From: Volvox africanus
Taxonomy: Eukaryota > Chlorophyta > Chlorophyceae > Chlamydomonadales > Volvocaceae
NCBI GenBank assembly: GCA_030268105.1
Contig: BSDZ01000010.1
Coordinates: forward strand, 1,278,001-1,342,000
DNA length: 64,000 nucleotides
Direction: 5' to 3'
The notes below the pieces were generated by a model that searched no databases, was not told where the DNA came from, and worked only from the letters and a program-made list of their open reading frames with translations. Positions within the stretch are counted from its first letter, which is position 1; every line of letters starts with the position of its first letter. Shown in pieces: positions 10,391-24,500 of this stretch. Both the position numbers and the translations under genes were made by a program.

Positions 10391-13300
10391 ATGATGCCGT
10401 CATCCCGGTCGACATGTGGAGTCGAAGATCCCAAAGTCAGTGGTGCAGAAGCGGAGGAGGCGGTACCTTTGCTGCTAGAGAACAGGGTCCCGCTTTACCC
10501 GGTGGAATTGGAGGCACCTCCATCGCGCGTGTGTGTGACGGGTGAGTCACTGGAGAACTGATCTGATGACCCTCCGGCGAATGAAAGTTGGAGGAAAGGC
10601 CTGGAGTCGGCGCTTCCTCCTTTTGCGTTCGTGCAAAGGTCCTTGCAGGTGATCCTTGAGGTGGCGGCTTACTTTTTACAGTGCTGCACACCAGTCTGCG
10701 TCCCCTGGCAGAACGAGCGATTGACCACATCTGCTGCTCCTGGTGCTGCTGCTCCTGGTTCCGCAGGTGCCACGGGTTACCTGGCGGGCTCTATCGTCGC
10801 TCGGTTGTTAGCCGGGAAACACACGGTGCACGCCACGTGCAGGTGAGGTGCAGGGAGCGAGGGGAAGGTAAGGGTGGAGGATCGTCTGGCCGCCGTGTGA
10901 GTTTTGCGGGTCCCGCACACGGGCAGCGGTATCGGAATGCGATCGGGTCAGGTTCTGCGAAAATGATGAGGCCCAGTCAGCCAAGTCCAGTAAAGAGACA
11001 GGGAGGGAGGCAAGCGGTAAAGCTCTGAGCGGGGCCATGGCGAGATCAGATCATCTGGAGAGCAATGGGAACAGGGCATCTGGAGAAGGTACAGGACATG
11101 AAGCCTGACGTCATTGGGTGTGTTATGCGTGTTTTCAGAGTTTGTGGTGGGTATTTTGGGCGCAGCTCTGAAACCAGGTTTCTTGCCTGCTCGGCCATCC
11201 AGAGCCCCGACACGCTTAACGTACTTCATTGGGAGATCCCCCTGTCCACCCCTTTCGCGTTGTGGTACGACCACGGGATTCCTGGTCCTGCCGCGCCAAG
11301 GAATCCCGCATCCCTCAAGGCCGTATCCGCACTGCAGAGCCTCCCCGAAGCGGATCAGCGGCTGCGGCTGTTTGAGGCCGACCTGATGAAGCCAGGGAGC
11401 TTTGATGAGGCCGTAGGTACGTCGCTAGGCAATATGTATGTGTGGATTTCGTTTTTCAGGATTTTTTTCTACAAGTGGATGTAAGCTGTTTTTAAGGCCA
11501 TGCGACACCCTTCTTCCCCCTCCCACTTCTTCCCCCACAGGCTCGCTTGTTTGTCTTTCCCCTCCTACCCGCTCCCCCACCTCTCCCCCACCTCTCCCCC
11601 ACCTCTCCCCTGCCTCTCCGCCGCCTCTCCACTGCCTCTCCGCCGCCTCTCCACTGCCTCTCCGCCGCCTCTCCGCTGCCTTTCCCCCGCCTCACCCTCT
11701 GCAATATCCTTTCCATTCCGCACCTCCGTCGAGTAACACCCCCCTTTCTCCTTCTTCTCCCACAGCTGGATGCGAATACGTCATTCACACCGCCTCGCCG
11801 TTCATTCTGCGGGTGAGGCTACGACCGACCCCTGGGTTCACCGCCTCTCTCCCCCTTCCGCCCATGATATCCCCCTCGTGTTGTCTATTGAGTGCCTTAT
11901 GTTTCCGAAGTGACAGTGCTACCGGGGAAGGGCTATCGTACGTACATTCGTACACAAATTCTTCACTTCCCGCATGCATCAACATGTCTGCAGGCGGATT
12001 CTAAAACTGCAATGAGGCAGCTCGTGGAGCCCGCAGTGAGGGGCGTTGAGAATTTGATCGGTGGGTCGTTGGTGGTTTTAAAACTCGTTTAGCCCGTACG
12101 TCAGTTGGTTAGTCTTGGAGTGAATCTTGGGGTGATTGAGCATCCAATCAGTCGACGCAGGTACTATTCGGAGGGCTAAGGGCGTGGACATGGGGCCTCG
12201 AAGCGGCCGCAGCATTGGGTTTTCATACTTTGACAACCCAGCTTGCTGCCCGCCACCACGGCAGGGTAGCCCGCCACTTTCAAAAGGGATCTGACGAACC
12301 TCTTACTCCCCCATGGCCCGTCGTCAACTAGTTACAGCTGCTGTTGACAAGGCCGGGAGTGTACAGCGGGTGGTGATGACGTCATCCATCGCCGCCACGT
12401 GCTCCCGCGCCAGCGACCACGGACGAGACCGTACGGTAGATGAAGGCTGCTGGAATACCACGGCTAGCCCCAGCTTCCTACCGTACAGCTACTCGAAAAC
12501 ACAGGCGGAGCTGCGGGCGTGGGAGCTGTGTAAGCAGCAAAACAGGTGCGTCCTTAATTGGTAGGGTTATGTAACATAAAAAGGGATGAGGGATGGGGGA
12601 GGGAGGGAGGGGAGACGGATACTGTGGGTTTGACGCCTGTGGGTTTGGCTATCACACTGCCATGGATGTATCATCACCTCTCCTTCAGTCACCGCTTCTG
12701 AAACACCGAATCCAACAAACACAATCTGTCAAGGCACCAAGTCGTGCAATCCTCATCTTTACTGACCGCATACGTGCCCCCTAAATGTCCAACTGGGCCT
12801 GCGTTGTTGGTTGAGGGCGTCGTCTGCGGCTGTGCCGGGTGTCACACCAGGTGGACTTTGTGTGTGATCAACCCGGGGCTGGTGCTGGGGCCACCTCTGG
12901 GGGGCAGCTGTGGCGCCAGCGAGAGTGTGGCGCTGCTGCGGCGCATTTGCCGAGGATTCATGTACCCGGCTGCACCCAACATCGGACTGACGTATGTTGA
13001 CATTCGGGATGTGGCAGCGGTGCACTGCCTGGCCATGCTGACACCGGGTGCCACCGGAAGGTGGGGTTAGGCAATGCAGGGGTAGGGTCGGGGGGGGGGG
13101 GAGAGGAGGGAAAATATACATATATAATATACGAATACACAAGGGATGATACCGCTGTAGGGACTGCTGTAAGTGAGACATGAGACATCGCTGTAGACGA
13201 TATTGCTGTAACCGCGATAGGGTCGGTGGGGAGAGCGGGGGGAGAGCAGGGGGAGTGTATTTTTAGCTGAAAAGACAGGGTATGATGTACACAAAGCAAA

Positions 13301-14303
13301 GAGGAGACGTATGGGGAGGGGAAGTTGCGGGCTAAAACACAAGGCAACGTGCGGCTGCATATTCGCATCCGGGCAGTGCTACCAGGAGGGAGGAAGAAGG
13401 GGGTCACCGACGTGGATTAAGCGCACGTGCTTGCCCATGTAACTATGTCCTATCATTCGTGGGTATTCATCCCTGCCCTGTGGGGTGGATGTGATCAATT
13501 TCATATATGCTGTGTGCTTTGCGCTCGTACGGAAAAAACACGCCCTTCCAATGCACGGCATGTGAATTGACACGTACAGTTACCCCCGATGTTCCGTATT
13601 CCGTATTCCCTCCAACGGTCTGTTAGGTCCGTCCCCAGTTGTCGTGCTTATACGTCCGTCTTCTCCCGCTTCAAATTGGGCCGATCTTCCCCCGTACGGC
13701 ACAGTACATGATATCATCCTCCTTATCAGCCGAAGCGCATAAGACTCAATCCACTCAATCCACTCAATTACCCATCCATCAACCTATCCACGTATCCACC
13801 TACTTTGCGGACAAATCCATGAACACATTGCCGTTACATCTCCGACACTGTCGGGCCCGCGCAGGTATTTGGCGGTCGCAGGTGGAGTGCGATTGCGAGG
13901 ACTGACCCGCGCCCTCGAGCAGCTCTACCCAGGGGGTCAAGTGCGGACTGCCTTCCTGGTGGCGCCGAAATTTATCACGGCGCGACTGGCGCCCGTCATG
14001 GGTGTGGGGTCGGATTTTGTGGAGGCCGCGTGGGGCGCACCGCCACTGTTCAATACGAGGAAAGCGGTGGAGGAGCTAGGACTGCGTGCCTGGGTACCGC
14101 TGGAGACGTCCCTGTATGACATGGTGGAGGACCTGGCAGCTAAGGGGCTAGTACAGCACCCACTGGCGACTGCGAGAGGGACAGGGGGCGTAGCGAAGGC
14201 AGCTCACCGGAGGCTGCTGGTGGTGTGGGCGCTAGTTGTTATTGTCTCGGTGGCAGCGGTGGCAGCGGTGGCAGCTCTGCCAGGGGTAATGGTCACAGCG
14301 TGA
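10391..14303 (+). CDS. dihydroflavonol-4-reductase-like extended SDR with C-terminal membrane segment
   Basis: NADPH-dependent reductase of the extended short-chain dehydrogenase group (dihydroflavonol-reductase / cinnamoyl-CoA-reductase type); the substrate cannot be read from sequence. Exons: 10391-10541, 10767-10842, 11301-11416, 11766-11812, 11994-12060, 12338-12545, 12851-13060, 13865-14303; 437 residues and all phases agree. The nucleotide motif VCVTGATGYLAGSIV is split by intron 1, which supports the ATGATG start at 10391 and a roughly 45-residue N-terminal extension. Further motifs: HTVHATCRNPAS, RLRLFEADLM, CEYVIHTASPF, RVVMTSSIAA (Ser), YSYSK (catalytic Tyr-x-x-x-Lys), INPGLVLGPPL, YVDIRDVAAVHCLAM. 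Residues near 403-430 are strongly hydrophobic (LLVVWALVVIVSVAAVAAVA), suggesting a tail anchor. Volvocine algae are not classic flavonoid producers, so the flavonoid name marks the family only. Confidence 0.88.
11567..11700. repeat. C-rich minisatellite in a reductase intron
   Basis: Imperfect 15-base units of the form CCTCTCCGCCG or CCTCTCCACTG, on the CT-rich strand, in the intron 11417-11765. They give spurious Pro/Ser frames on plus and Arg/Gly-rich frames on minus. Confidence 0.85.
13090..13101. repeat. poly-G run
   Basis: Twelve consecutive G in the last reductase intron (13061-13864). It is a possible site of assembly or replication slippage. Confidence 0.9.
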
Positions 14304-15132
14304 CTAGCTTTTAGCGGTGCACGCATCGTTAAGGTTCTGCGCCGCAAGAGTCAGGTTTTACCTGCAGTAACCAATGATATGAGTTGGATTGCTAATGTGG
14401 CAGTTAGGGTCGTGCATTAACGGCAAGGAAGCTCCTTGCCGTTAGTGGTGTACCTTAGTGGTGAAGCTTAATGTTTTACCTGGATGGGATTGCTCAGTTT
14501 CGGAAGCTTTATGGGCCGTGACCAGGGGCAGAGGGAATGAACGGGCATCAGATACGGTGAAGCCTCTGGCTGTGGACACAGGTCGACTTGTATACAAATA
14601 TCCCAAACGGATAGCCATATCGGTATCTGATGAACGCTCTGCCATATTTAAATGTGGCCACAGCGGCCGGCCTAGATTTCTTGATGCGGCTTACCAGATA
14701 GACCTCTACAGTATCTAGATCCCAGCCAGTCACCCCCCCGTCCAGCTCTGAGATGCCGCGAGTTTGTGAAATCCATCTCCCAGTTCTAATGTCCCATGGG
14801 ACGGCCAGCAATGGAGCGTTCAGTACGGTCTGGCCATGCGGCATACAGCTTTTGTGGATAGTTTAAACCGTTGATGTCATAAAAACTATTTTGTTGTTTC
14901 TAACCGTCGCTCGTCACGACACCAAAAAATACCCAACTGCGAGCTAAAAGTAAATGTTTTTGCTTATATTGTGAAACTTGAAGAACTTCAGCAATGTAGC
15001 TTTTCCGTGTGATTAATTCATATGGTATCTTCGTCTATTTCTTGCCGAACTCGGCCATGTGCCGCGGCTGTATTGCTTGCGTGAAAGGATTTGTTTACCA
15101 TTTGACCATTCAATGTAAATTATATTAATATC
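14304..15132. other. intergenic region between reductase and LRRC9
   Basis: About 830 bases with no exon-like frame. It contains the reductase 3' UTR and the LRRC9 promoter. The only TGTAA I notice lies at 15114-15118, just before the LRRC9 start codon, so the reductase poly(A) site is not clear. Confidence 0.5.
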
Positions 15133-18100
15133 ATGATGTCCGAGTCTCACGGTAAGGAGTACTTAAGGTCAACGCATTACAGGACATTTCCTAAACCACC
15201 TCTGTCGCGGACCTCACAGCGCTCGACGAGCTCTTGGAGGCGAATGGCATCCCTCCGGAACAGTTTCCAGCCGTGGCCAACACGGTCACGCACCTGGAAA
15301 TGTTCTTGCACCATTACCCACGGGTGCGGATGGGCCGTCGAGAACAGGCTGCTGGGATATCAACGCTGCCGGGGTATCATAACCATGCATGATGCTTGCC
15401 AATTTGGACTGCAGATGGAAGCGCTCCACCATTTTCCTGCGCTGAAGACTCTGGCCCTCATACATCAGGTGCGATGTTCTGCCGTCTGTTCCCACCCCTC
15501 GTTCAGCCTCTAAAACCGATGCCTCCCGCCCGTCATCACAACCGCACGATTCCGCAAAACCCGACACATTCCAACGCCTTCCACCTTCAGCTTCGCCATT
15601 CCCCTAAGCCCGGCTTCATGCATGGAGGGCCGCAGTAAGGCCTGCAAGTCCTGTCCTGCAAGTGCATGGCCTGGACTAGAGCGCTCCCCACGCATGCCTT
15701 CCTTGCCGATGCACAAGCAGTATCCCCGAACGGCTTTGCAAACCCCACAGGAGCTTAAGGTGATTGAAGGCCTGGAGGGCTGTCCACTGCTTGAGAAGCT
15801 GTGGTTGCAGGAGAATGAGATCACCACCATCCAGGGCCTAGACTCCTTACACCGCCTCAAAGAGCTGTACCTGTACAGCAATCACATATCAGAAATACGA
15901 GGACTCAACAAACTGACCCAGCTGGAGGTGCGGCCTGCAGGGGCCACATGGAGAAGGGGGATGCGGGTGGCTGGGTATAGGTGTAGCTGACATTTAATGA
16001 CTCCCTGGGCTCGGAGGCTTGGGCGGTGTGTGTTTGTGTGTGTATGTGACGTAATGGGGGGTGGGAAGCTGCTCTGGCTGAGGGCGGGTTACGCAGCTCG
16101 CTGGTGCTACAGGTCCCTCCAGCCCATAGAGCCGAAGAAGGGGTAAGAGACCTGGAGTTGTGAAGGAGCCGGGCAGGGGCCTCGTGCCACGTCAGAGGTT
16201 GACCGCCACTGCCACCGCCGTTCTAAATGGCGGTCGCAGCAGCGGTGCTTACGGCATCGCATCACAGCAGCGGCGGCAGTGATGGCGGAGGTCAACCTCC
16301 GATGTGGCGCCTCATGGCGGCTGTCTTTGCATAGCTGTTGCTGTGCAAGGTGCTGTGATTCCGACGTCTGCGTCCGTAAGGAGGGTGGTATAAAGGGGGT
16401 GGTGTAAAGGGGGTGGTGTAAGGAGGGTGGTGTAAAGGGGGTGGTGTAAGGAGGGTGGTGTAAAAGGGGTGGTGTAAGGAGGGTGGTGTAAAGGGGGTGG
16501 TCTAAGGGGGTGGTGTAAAGGGGGTAGTGTAAGGGGGGCAGCGTTAGGGAGGTGGTCTAAAGGGGGTGGCTGCTGTATAACTTGGGGGCCACGACTTGGG
16601 GAGGATCCTCAGTGAGCTTTTGAGTCATCTGTGCCAGCGGCGCTGTACCGCCCGATGCCCTGAGGCGCTCAGACGAAGGGTGAAGCTCCGTTTCGCCCGA
16701 GGCCGTTCTGTTGGGTCAGTGAGGTCGAGGGGTCGGGCCTGGGCCTAGGCCCTGCCCCCAAATGACTCCTTTCCGCCGCCGCCTCGCGCACTTTCAACTT
16801 CTGATCGGAGGATGATGGGGTTGGACACCTTCCGGCCTTGACAGCCCTGACAGCCCTGACAGGACTCGCACCCGCACCCGCACCTGCATGGAGAAGGGGG
16901 GGACTTGAGGTACAGGGCTAGGGCACGTCTGTACACTAGATAAGGACACACACAGAGGCGTGTGTGTATGTGCGTTCCGCAGCCAGCAATGAGAGTGCAT
17001 TCCCGGGCAGCAGCGGCGACTCCTAATCTCTCATTCCATCCCCACTCCTCGTCGTTACGATCCTCATTTCTGCCTTCTCCTTTCGCAGGTGTTGTGGCTG
17101 TCCGATAACTACATCTCCCGAATTGCGGGCCTCGACCACCTGCCTATCCTACGGGAACTGCATCTGGCCCGAAACGACATTGCCTTTCTGGGCGATGGGC
17201 TCTCCGCCTGCAGCGCCCTCACGCACCTCAACCTCGCCGACAACAAGATCGGCAGCTTCAAGGTGGGGCCGGGTGGCCAGGGGGATGTCATGGAACAAAG
17301 CATGGAACAGGGACACATGGAAACAAACCGAGTGGGGTGAACCGTCCTGGACTCGGTCGAGGACCAGGGCGCGGTGGCCCTGGGCCAGGGGCCGTTAGTG
17401 ACCCGGGGGCCGGGTTGCCTGTACGTACGTACGTATGCCAGGTGACTGGGGCGAGGGAGGCGGGCGAAAAAGCAAAGGCCTTGGCGGGCATCGGGGTGGC
17501 TGGCTGGTCGTATTCAGATTGCATCCCTCAGCTAGAGCTCATCCCGCGCACTCGCGGGACCTCCGCTTGGCTTATCAGTAATGCCTGCACGTTCGAAGAG
17601 CGGCCGTGACCTCTATTCCTACGGCTCTGCTGCAAGGCCTGAATCCACTGTTTCGAGTGGCGCCCCCAACTAACCCGAGTGGGCGGCAGAAAAAAAGCCC
17701 AACTTCCGCCCGTTTCCCCGCCATGGAGGTTTCTTATGCTAACACCGCATAAGAAAATGTTATCAAATGGAGCTCCAATGTGAGAAGTTGCCCCGCGTCC
17801 TCGCCCCGCCCCGTCCCTTACCGTCGTGTTGTACCCTGGTGCTCGGTCCGTCTCGCTCTTCTGTTCCGTCAGGAGCTTCGCGCGCTGGCTATCCTACCAC
17901 GTCTAGTCGACCTGTGCTTCTCAGACCCCATGTGGGGAGACTGTCCGCTGGCGCAGCTGTGTAACTACCAGACCTTCGTGTTGTTCGTGATGCCGCAGTG
18001 AGTGCCATAGGGGCTATCTCGGGGAGAGGCTGTGAGCGTGCACGGGCTGCCAGGGGGAGCCAGGCAGGCAAGCAGGCAGAAGCGGCTGCCCAGGGCCCCC

Positions 18101-18468
18101 TTGTGTCCTGCGGTATTGGGCCAAGCTCACGACAACCCTGGGTGAGCGTGTTAGAGAGGGAAGAAGGCGTAGAGGTCAAATGGATATACCTCTTCCCGTC
18201 CTATCTCCTTGCCCCTGCTGTTCAGCGATAACTACATCACCTGCAAACATCCTTCCTGAAACCTGTTTTCGTTCAGTTAAACAGAATACCTATCAGGATA
18301 GGCTGTCCATTCACACACCCCATCACCATTCACCCGCTCCACTTCAACCCATAATGAAAACTTGCCCGGTTACCATCGACCTCTCCTTTGCCAACTCTGT
18401 CACCGCCACTACTACTACTAGTACACACACACACACACGCACGCACGCTCTTTCTCTTTCTCTCTCTT

Positions 18469-18515
<47 letters not shown>

Positions 18516-21500
18516 TTACACACGCAAATCCTCCACTCACCGCAGCCTGACCAGCCTGGACACACTGCTGCTGGCAGACGAGGCCAAGGCGCTCGCAGAG
18601 GCAACTTTCCTTAAGAAGCAGATGTATTACAACATGCGCGTGAAGACGCTACGTCGCAACGCGCGTCAGATCGTGAAGCTGGCAGCGGAGGGCCGGCTGG
18701 TGAGGTCTAGGGCATCGGCACGTCCACCTGTATGTCCTGTCCTGTGTAGCATTCTGGCATCCATGAGGGTGTTGGACACGCAGCATCTGCAAGAAGCACG
18801 AAGCAACGCACACGACAATGATCGTTGGTTTTAAAGGCACTACATGACAAGGTAAACAGCCACATACCTTCCCTATCTTCTCTTTACTGTCCCTCGCTCT
18901 CGACGATGCTGTCGCTGCGGTTGCCGGGCGGGTCGTCCCTGCACTGTTCAAAGCTGGGGACGGCTCGGGGCTCAACGTCCCAAGTCGGATAGGCTTTCCC
19001 CCACGGCTCGCAGCACCGCGTGCGGCTTGAAAGGGGTAACGTAATGACGTCACCTCACCCGTCACCTCTCCCTCGGCGGCATGCTTTAGCCGCTGCCGCC
19101 GCGGCGAAAGGCTGCTCCGGGGCGTCCTCCCCTTTAGTCCATATTCCTCCGCTGTCTACTCCCCTTCCACTTCCCCGTCTATTCCCCACGCCCCATGTGA
19201 CCCCGGTGCTCTCCTCACCCACAGGCCCGTCAGGCCCTTCGCCAGCCACTGAAAAACACTCTTGTCCTCGCATCCAAAGACCTGGAGCGCGAGATTTACG
19301 ACATCAAGCAGAGCATTGCGGCTGCTGCGGGTGGCGGCAGTGAAGCGCCTGCCGCTGACGGTGCTGACGGCACAACCGCCGGTACGTCCTCTTCCTCCGC
19401 ACATCAGCAAGCAGCAGCCTTGGAGGCCAAGTTGGCGGCCATCACGACACACCTGGGTCGATATTCGGCCGCGGAGGCGGAACTGGAGGCCGCATTCGAG
19501 GCTGCGAGCGAGCGCACGTACTCGCTGCTGAGCGGCCTTGTAGCTCGGATGATGCTGGAGTTAGACACGGCCGGAAACATTCGGCTAGAGGATGCGCGGC
19601 CCACAGACATGTGGTATCCCTCGTGTCTAGGTAGGGATGGAGTGGGGACCGGGGGCCCCGATGTCCCGAGCAGATGCACAAGTGAAGTGATTGGAGGGAT
19701 CTCTCTCTAGGTGGACGGAAGCGGTGGCGGATCGGCGAGGTCCGGCTCAGTGCCACACGGTGGCTACTCTTCCGCCGGACCTCTGAGGAGCCACACCGCC
19801 ATTGCAGTGGCTTGAGCGTGGGTCTGTCGTCCATGCCCGCCGAATGACCCAGTTCATTGAATAATAGTGTATCTGGTGCCATAAGTTGCTGGTAGGGAGC
19901 TTGTTGGGGGCTCCCGGCTATGGGATCCGGGCTTTTTCCGGCATACCGTTGTCTTCATCTCCCCCGTCCATTTCACGTGCTGCCTGGTGCGGTGGCGGTG
20001 GTATTCAGAAATCGGAACTGGAACGTTTCAAACGGGTCTGGTATGCCAGTGAGGGTTGACACGTGATGGTATGCATCACTGCCTCTCTTGGCCTTTTTGC
20101 TCTCAATCCTCCGATGTCGCGTCATCCCGCTTACCCGTCCAGCTACTCGTTGTTTTCTTCTTTGTCGTCATCTTTCCCGTTCCCTCCGCGTCAAACCATT
20201 ACCAGCTTCTTTCTTCTGTGTGACACAGCTCCGGCGTCCAAAGCTGCAGCTCTTCGTAATTTTGTGGTCATCCTGTCCCCCTGCAGACCTGGTGGCGACC
20301 CGCTTCAATGCCTCCGACTTCCCTGGAAGCCTAGGGATCAGCGGCATGCAGGTCACCGGGGTCACACGGTGAGAAGCTGTTGTGGACGGACGTGCCGCAC
20401 ATGAAGACCCTGTGATACGAGCAGAGTCTCACTTTCAATCTCACATGTCCTAGCTTTCAAAGAGGTCGTCGTGTCGATGGCGGCGGCTATCTCGGTGCAG
20501 TAGCTGCGACCTGGGATTGCAGCCCGCCTTACCCGTATCTGAACCGAAGAATACTTCGGAGAAGTATCAGCCATGCGGTTTTGAAGGACCTGGGGCCTGC
20601 CTGCCTGCCTGCCTGCCTGTCTGGCTACCAGCCTGGTAGGCACGTAGGTTAGCCATTAGGTCTGCCGATCTGATTGTTTCCAATCAGGTCTTTTCCACCC
20701 TCCACCCCTCCCCTCTACCCCGCTGCCATCACCCCTGCCTTTTCCCCCGTTCACGACCCGATGCAGTATTCACAACCGCTGGCTGCGAAGCCGCTTCGAC
20801 GCCGCACTGGCGGCCCAGCAGGTAGACACCTCCGACCCCGGCCATAAGCGCAACATGGAGTATCTTCTCCTCGGGGAACACCCGGGGCTGCCCGGACTGC
20901 TGGACCTGGCGGTGGAGGAGGGCCTGCCGGAGGCGGAGCAGCTGGCAGCGCAGGTGTGTCTGTGAAAAAGGGAAGGATGTTAACGGGAAGGAGTTGGCGC
21001 CAAAGACACCACTAGCGCTGAGGCCACAACTCCCCACTCGGCCTTAGCCATTCGTGTCCAAGGACAAGAACACAAGAACAAAGGACAATCGATAGCGAAT
21101 ACGCAGTAACGTGGCGTTTTTGGCCTCTCGCCTGGCGGGGAGAGCCTTGCGAATGTGCATGTGGCTGAAAAGCGTCTCAGAAAGGCCTTTTCTGATGCTA
21201 TGTAGACGCGTATGCATGTGTGTATGTGTGTGTGTGTATGCATGTCATTTACTTCCTTTACCTCCTGCACCGCTCCGCCATGCTTCAAATCTGGTGTGAG
21301 CTCCCGGGTCGCGGGTCGCGGGTCTTTATCCTCATCTCTCCCTTTCACACGGGGTTGAGGCATCCCACTGCCATTCCATTTCCCCCTCCCCCTCCCCCTT
21401 CAGGGTCTGGACGGTGCAGTGGTAGTGGCGAGCTCGGTGTTCCTCGCCGATCGTTTCCGGCTGGCGGCGGCGTTGGACCCATGGGCATCTGCCGCTGCTG

Positions 21501-24500
21501 CAGCAGCGCCCGGAGGCGGCGCAGTAGCTGGAAACCAAGCGTCAGGGGCGTCGTCCGCAGGGTCCCGCCGCCGCGGCGGCAATGGGGGCCCCGGCCGTGG
21601 CAGCTCCGATGGCACCCGAGCACGTGGCCGGTTGATGGTCGTGCGGGCCTTCCTGGGCCGCACTGCACATGTGAGTAGCGACACGGCCGAATGGTCTGGT
21701 GGAAACCGGAGAAGAAAAGTGGAGATGTGAAGGAGATCTGTTCGTAGTGCTCGTGTGGCTTCGTGTAAGTCCTGTAGTATTTATTGCTTTTCTCTAAGAT
21801 CTTCCTTTCTCCCTCCCTCCCCCTTTCCGCCTCGCAATTTCCGCCGTTTCCTCGACCCCGCGGCCGACCGCTGAAGGACTTATCCGCCAACGTATCAGGT
21901 AACCTGCCAACGAAGCTATACGGCAAGGACGGCAAGCTGTCGTGTGCAGTCATACTGGAGGGCAGCTCCCGCATCACGGCCGCCTCCTGGCCGGATGTGG
22001 ACGCAGTGTATCGGGTGCGGTCCGGGGACATGAAGCAGAAGCTGTGGTGAGGCGTAAAGGGGGATTTGGGCGGGGCAGGGAAGCGAAAAACGCCGTAGGA
22101 CGTGTTCTTAATTACCTGGCTTAGTCGGTGGATGTAGGCAGGCAGTTGTCGGTGCCTCGTCAATGCCTCATCTTGGGCTGAGGGCTTTAACTTGTGTGGG
22201 GCGCGTGAAGGGAGAGAAGAGGGCGGCCCACGTGGAGGAGCCCACCGATGGGGACTTTCTCAATTCGTGTATGTGTATGTGTTCTCTGGTCTTAGGTGTT
22301 GTAGTGGCGGTGTGTGGGTTGAGATTGGGGTTGGGGTCTGGAGGGGGGATGTTAGGGGGAGCCCTGTTTGTGGGTGTGGAGGCGCAGGTGGGAGAGGGAC
22401 TGCACTACCCGCCGTCCCGATTGCTGCTTCTCCTGCTATCCTATCCTGTCCTGATCATTCCTATTTCTTTATTGCCAATGCCTTCAGGTACGTATTCAGC
22501 AACGCGCTGGTGTTGCCCGAGTACATCGTGGAGTTCACGTACGATGTACTGCCAACGAGTGCATTGGCACCGCCGCCGCCGCCGCCAGTATTGTTCGCCG
22601 GTGCCGCCACCACCGCCTCCGCCTCCGCCGCTGGCGGGGCCGGCTCTTCCCTCATGGCCCTTGACCTTCAATTGTGCGCCAGCGTGGGGTCCGGCAGCGG
22701 TGGCGCTGGGGCCGCTAGCTGCGCGCCTAGCGGGTACCTGGCCCAGAGTGCAACGACCCACCAGGCCATCCTGGACTCCCTTGACATGGACATTAGGTGA
22801 GGCAAGGACAGGCATGGGTAGGGGTATTCCCTCTGGGACTCTTTTTCGCCCTTTTGTGAATTCCTAGCATGTAAGGGAACATACGATGCGAACAACTAAC
22901 AAACTGACTACCGCCGGCATATGCGTATGCACCTTTCTCTTCATTTGCCGCCCTGCCCTGCCCTGCGCTGCCCTGCCCTAACCTGCCCTAACCTGCCCTA
23001 ACCTGCCCTAACCTTGGTGCGCTCTTCTCCTTACGACTCTGAAGCCCCGCACACCTTTACATTACCAACCGCCGGTGTAACGATCAACTCATGGTTCGGA
23101 CCCTCCTATCGTATGTCGTTAGGTCGTTACAGCCATATGGTCCGTTGCCAACTTGCCATGTCTTGCGATGTGACCAGTCCGCTTTGATTGCCCTCTGAAG
23201 CCCCTGAACGGAGCTCATAGCCCCGCTTCGTTTTCTTGTTCCATGTTGTCGGCGCAGGCCCCTTGCCCGGCCAATGTTGGGCTGGTTGGCTCTGCAGGCG
23301 GACCCCTCCCTGCTCCGCTGCGGTCTCGCGGGTGAGGAGGAGGAGGCGCAGCGGCTAGTGGCGTCGCCTCCCCATCTGCAGCCCAGCAATAAGATCCACC
23401 GCCTCACGGAGGAGGCCATCAGCAAGTGAGGATCGTGCCCGGGGCGGTTAGGGAACAGCAGCGCCAGGCGCGGCGAAGAAGCTGTGTAGGGAGAGGGATA
23501 GGGTTACATGGAGGAAAGGGTGGTCCGAGGGCCCGGCGGAAGAGCACCTGTGACTCATTTTCCTGCCCTGTCTTTCTGATGCCAGCTGGGGACTGGTGTA
23601 CTTGTTTAAAGCAGTCCTCTTACTCCCCTCCCCCATCCCGCGCGCAGCGGCCTCCCACCAGCTCTCTATTCGCGGTTCACTCCTTGTTGGCATCAGCTCC
23701 CTCCCACTAGTGCGCAATCGTCTCTTCTTTGCCTCGTCTCCCCTAACCACGACCCCCCCCCCCACCTCCATCGCCGTCAGCTCTTCACGGTCCGTTGGCT
23801 AACGCCAGCCCTCCTCCCTTCACCCGGTCCCCCTCCCCTTTCCCAATTCTCTTGTTCGCCTTCCTTCTCCTCCCGGCCACCTCTTGCCCCCACATCAGGG
23901 CGGTTGGCGGCATCCAGCTGGGTAACGTGGTGCGTCTGGATTTGCACAACTCTGGGCTGCGCAAGATGGAGTCTCTGGCGGGCCTCCGCCACCTGCAGGT
24001 GCTGGTGCTCTGTTACAACGAGCTATCCCGACTGGAGGGGCTGGAGGGGCTGGCGCAGCTGAGAAGTCTGGACCTGGGGCACAACAGCATACGCAAGGTT
24101 GGCACAGGGGATGGGGACAGTGTCTCTGTGGGGGCTGGTGGTACGTGTTGGGTTTCCTCGGCTCCCTTTGTTCCCTTGTACGTATATTGTTCATACACAT
24201 GAATGTTTTCATAGAAGTTGCATCAAGTCCTTTAGGTAGAGTGTGCGAGTGATGAATTTTGTTATTCTTATTATTGTTATTGCGTCGCTTGTGGCACCAG
24301 GTAGAGGCGTCGCTCAAGGGTCTCTACAACCTAACACACCTCGACTTATCTAGCAACCAGGTCCTTAAACTCGAGGTGAGCGGGCGGATGGGGGATGGGG
24401 GAGAGCGGACGGATGGGGGATGGGGGAGAGCGGGCGGATGGGGGATGGGGGAGAGCGGGCGGATGGGGGATGGGGGAGAGCGGGTCTGCATGCTGCTTGT

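Noticed and set aside
9285..18385. Similar short stretches at 9285-9320 and 18355-18385 (LSFA-like on plus) suggesting a dispersed repeat
   Set aside because: About 16 of 21 bases match with no extension on either side; too weak to call.
22951..23013. Interstitial telomere repeat
   Set aside because: The CCTGCCCTAA unit does not match the TTTTAGGG-type telomere of these algae and is only four units long.
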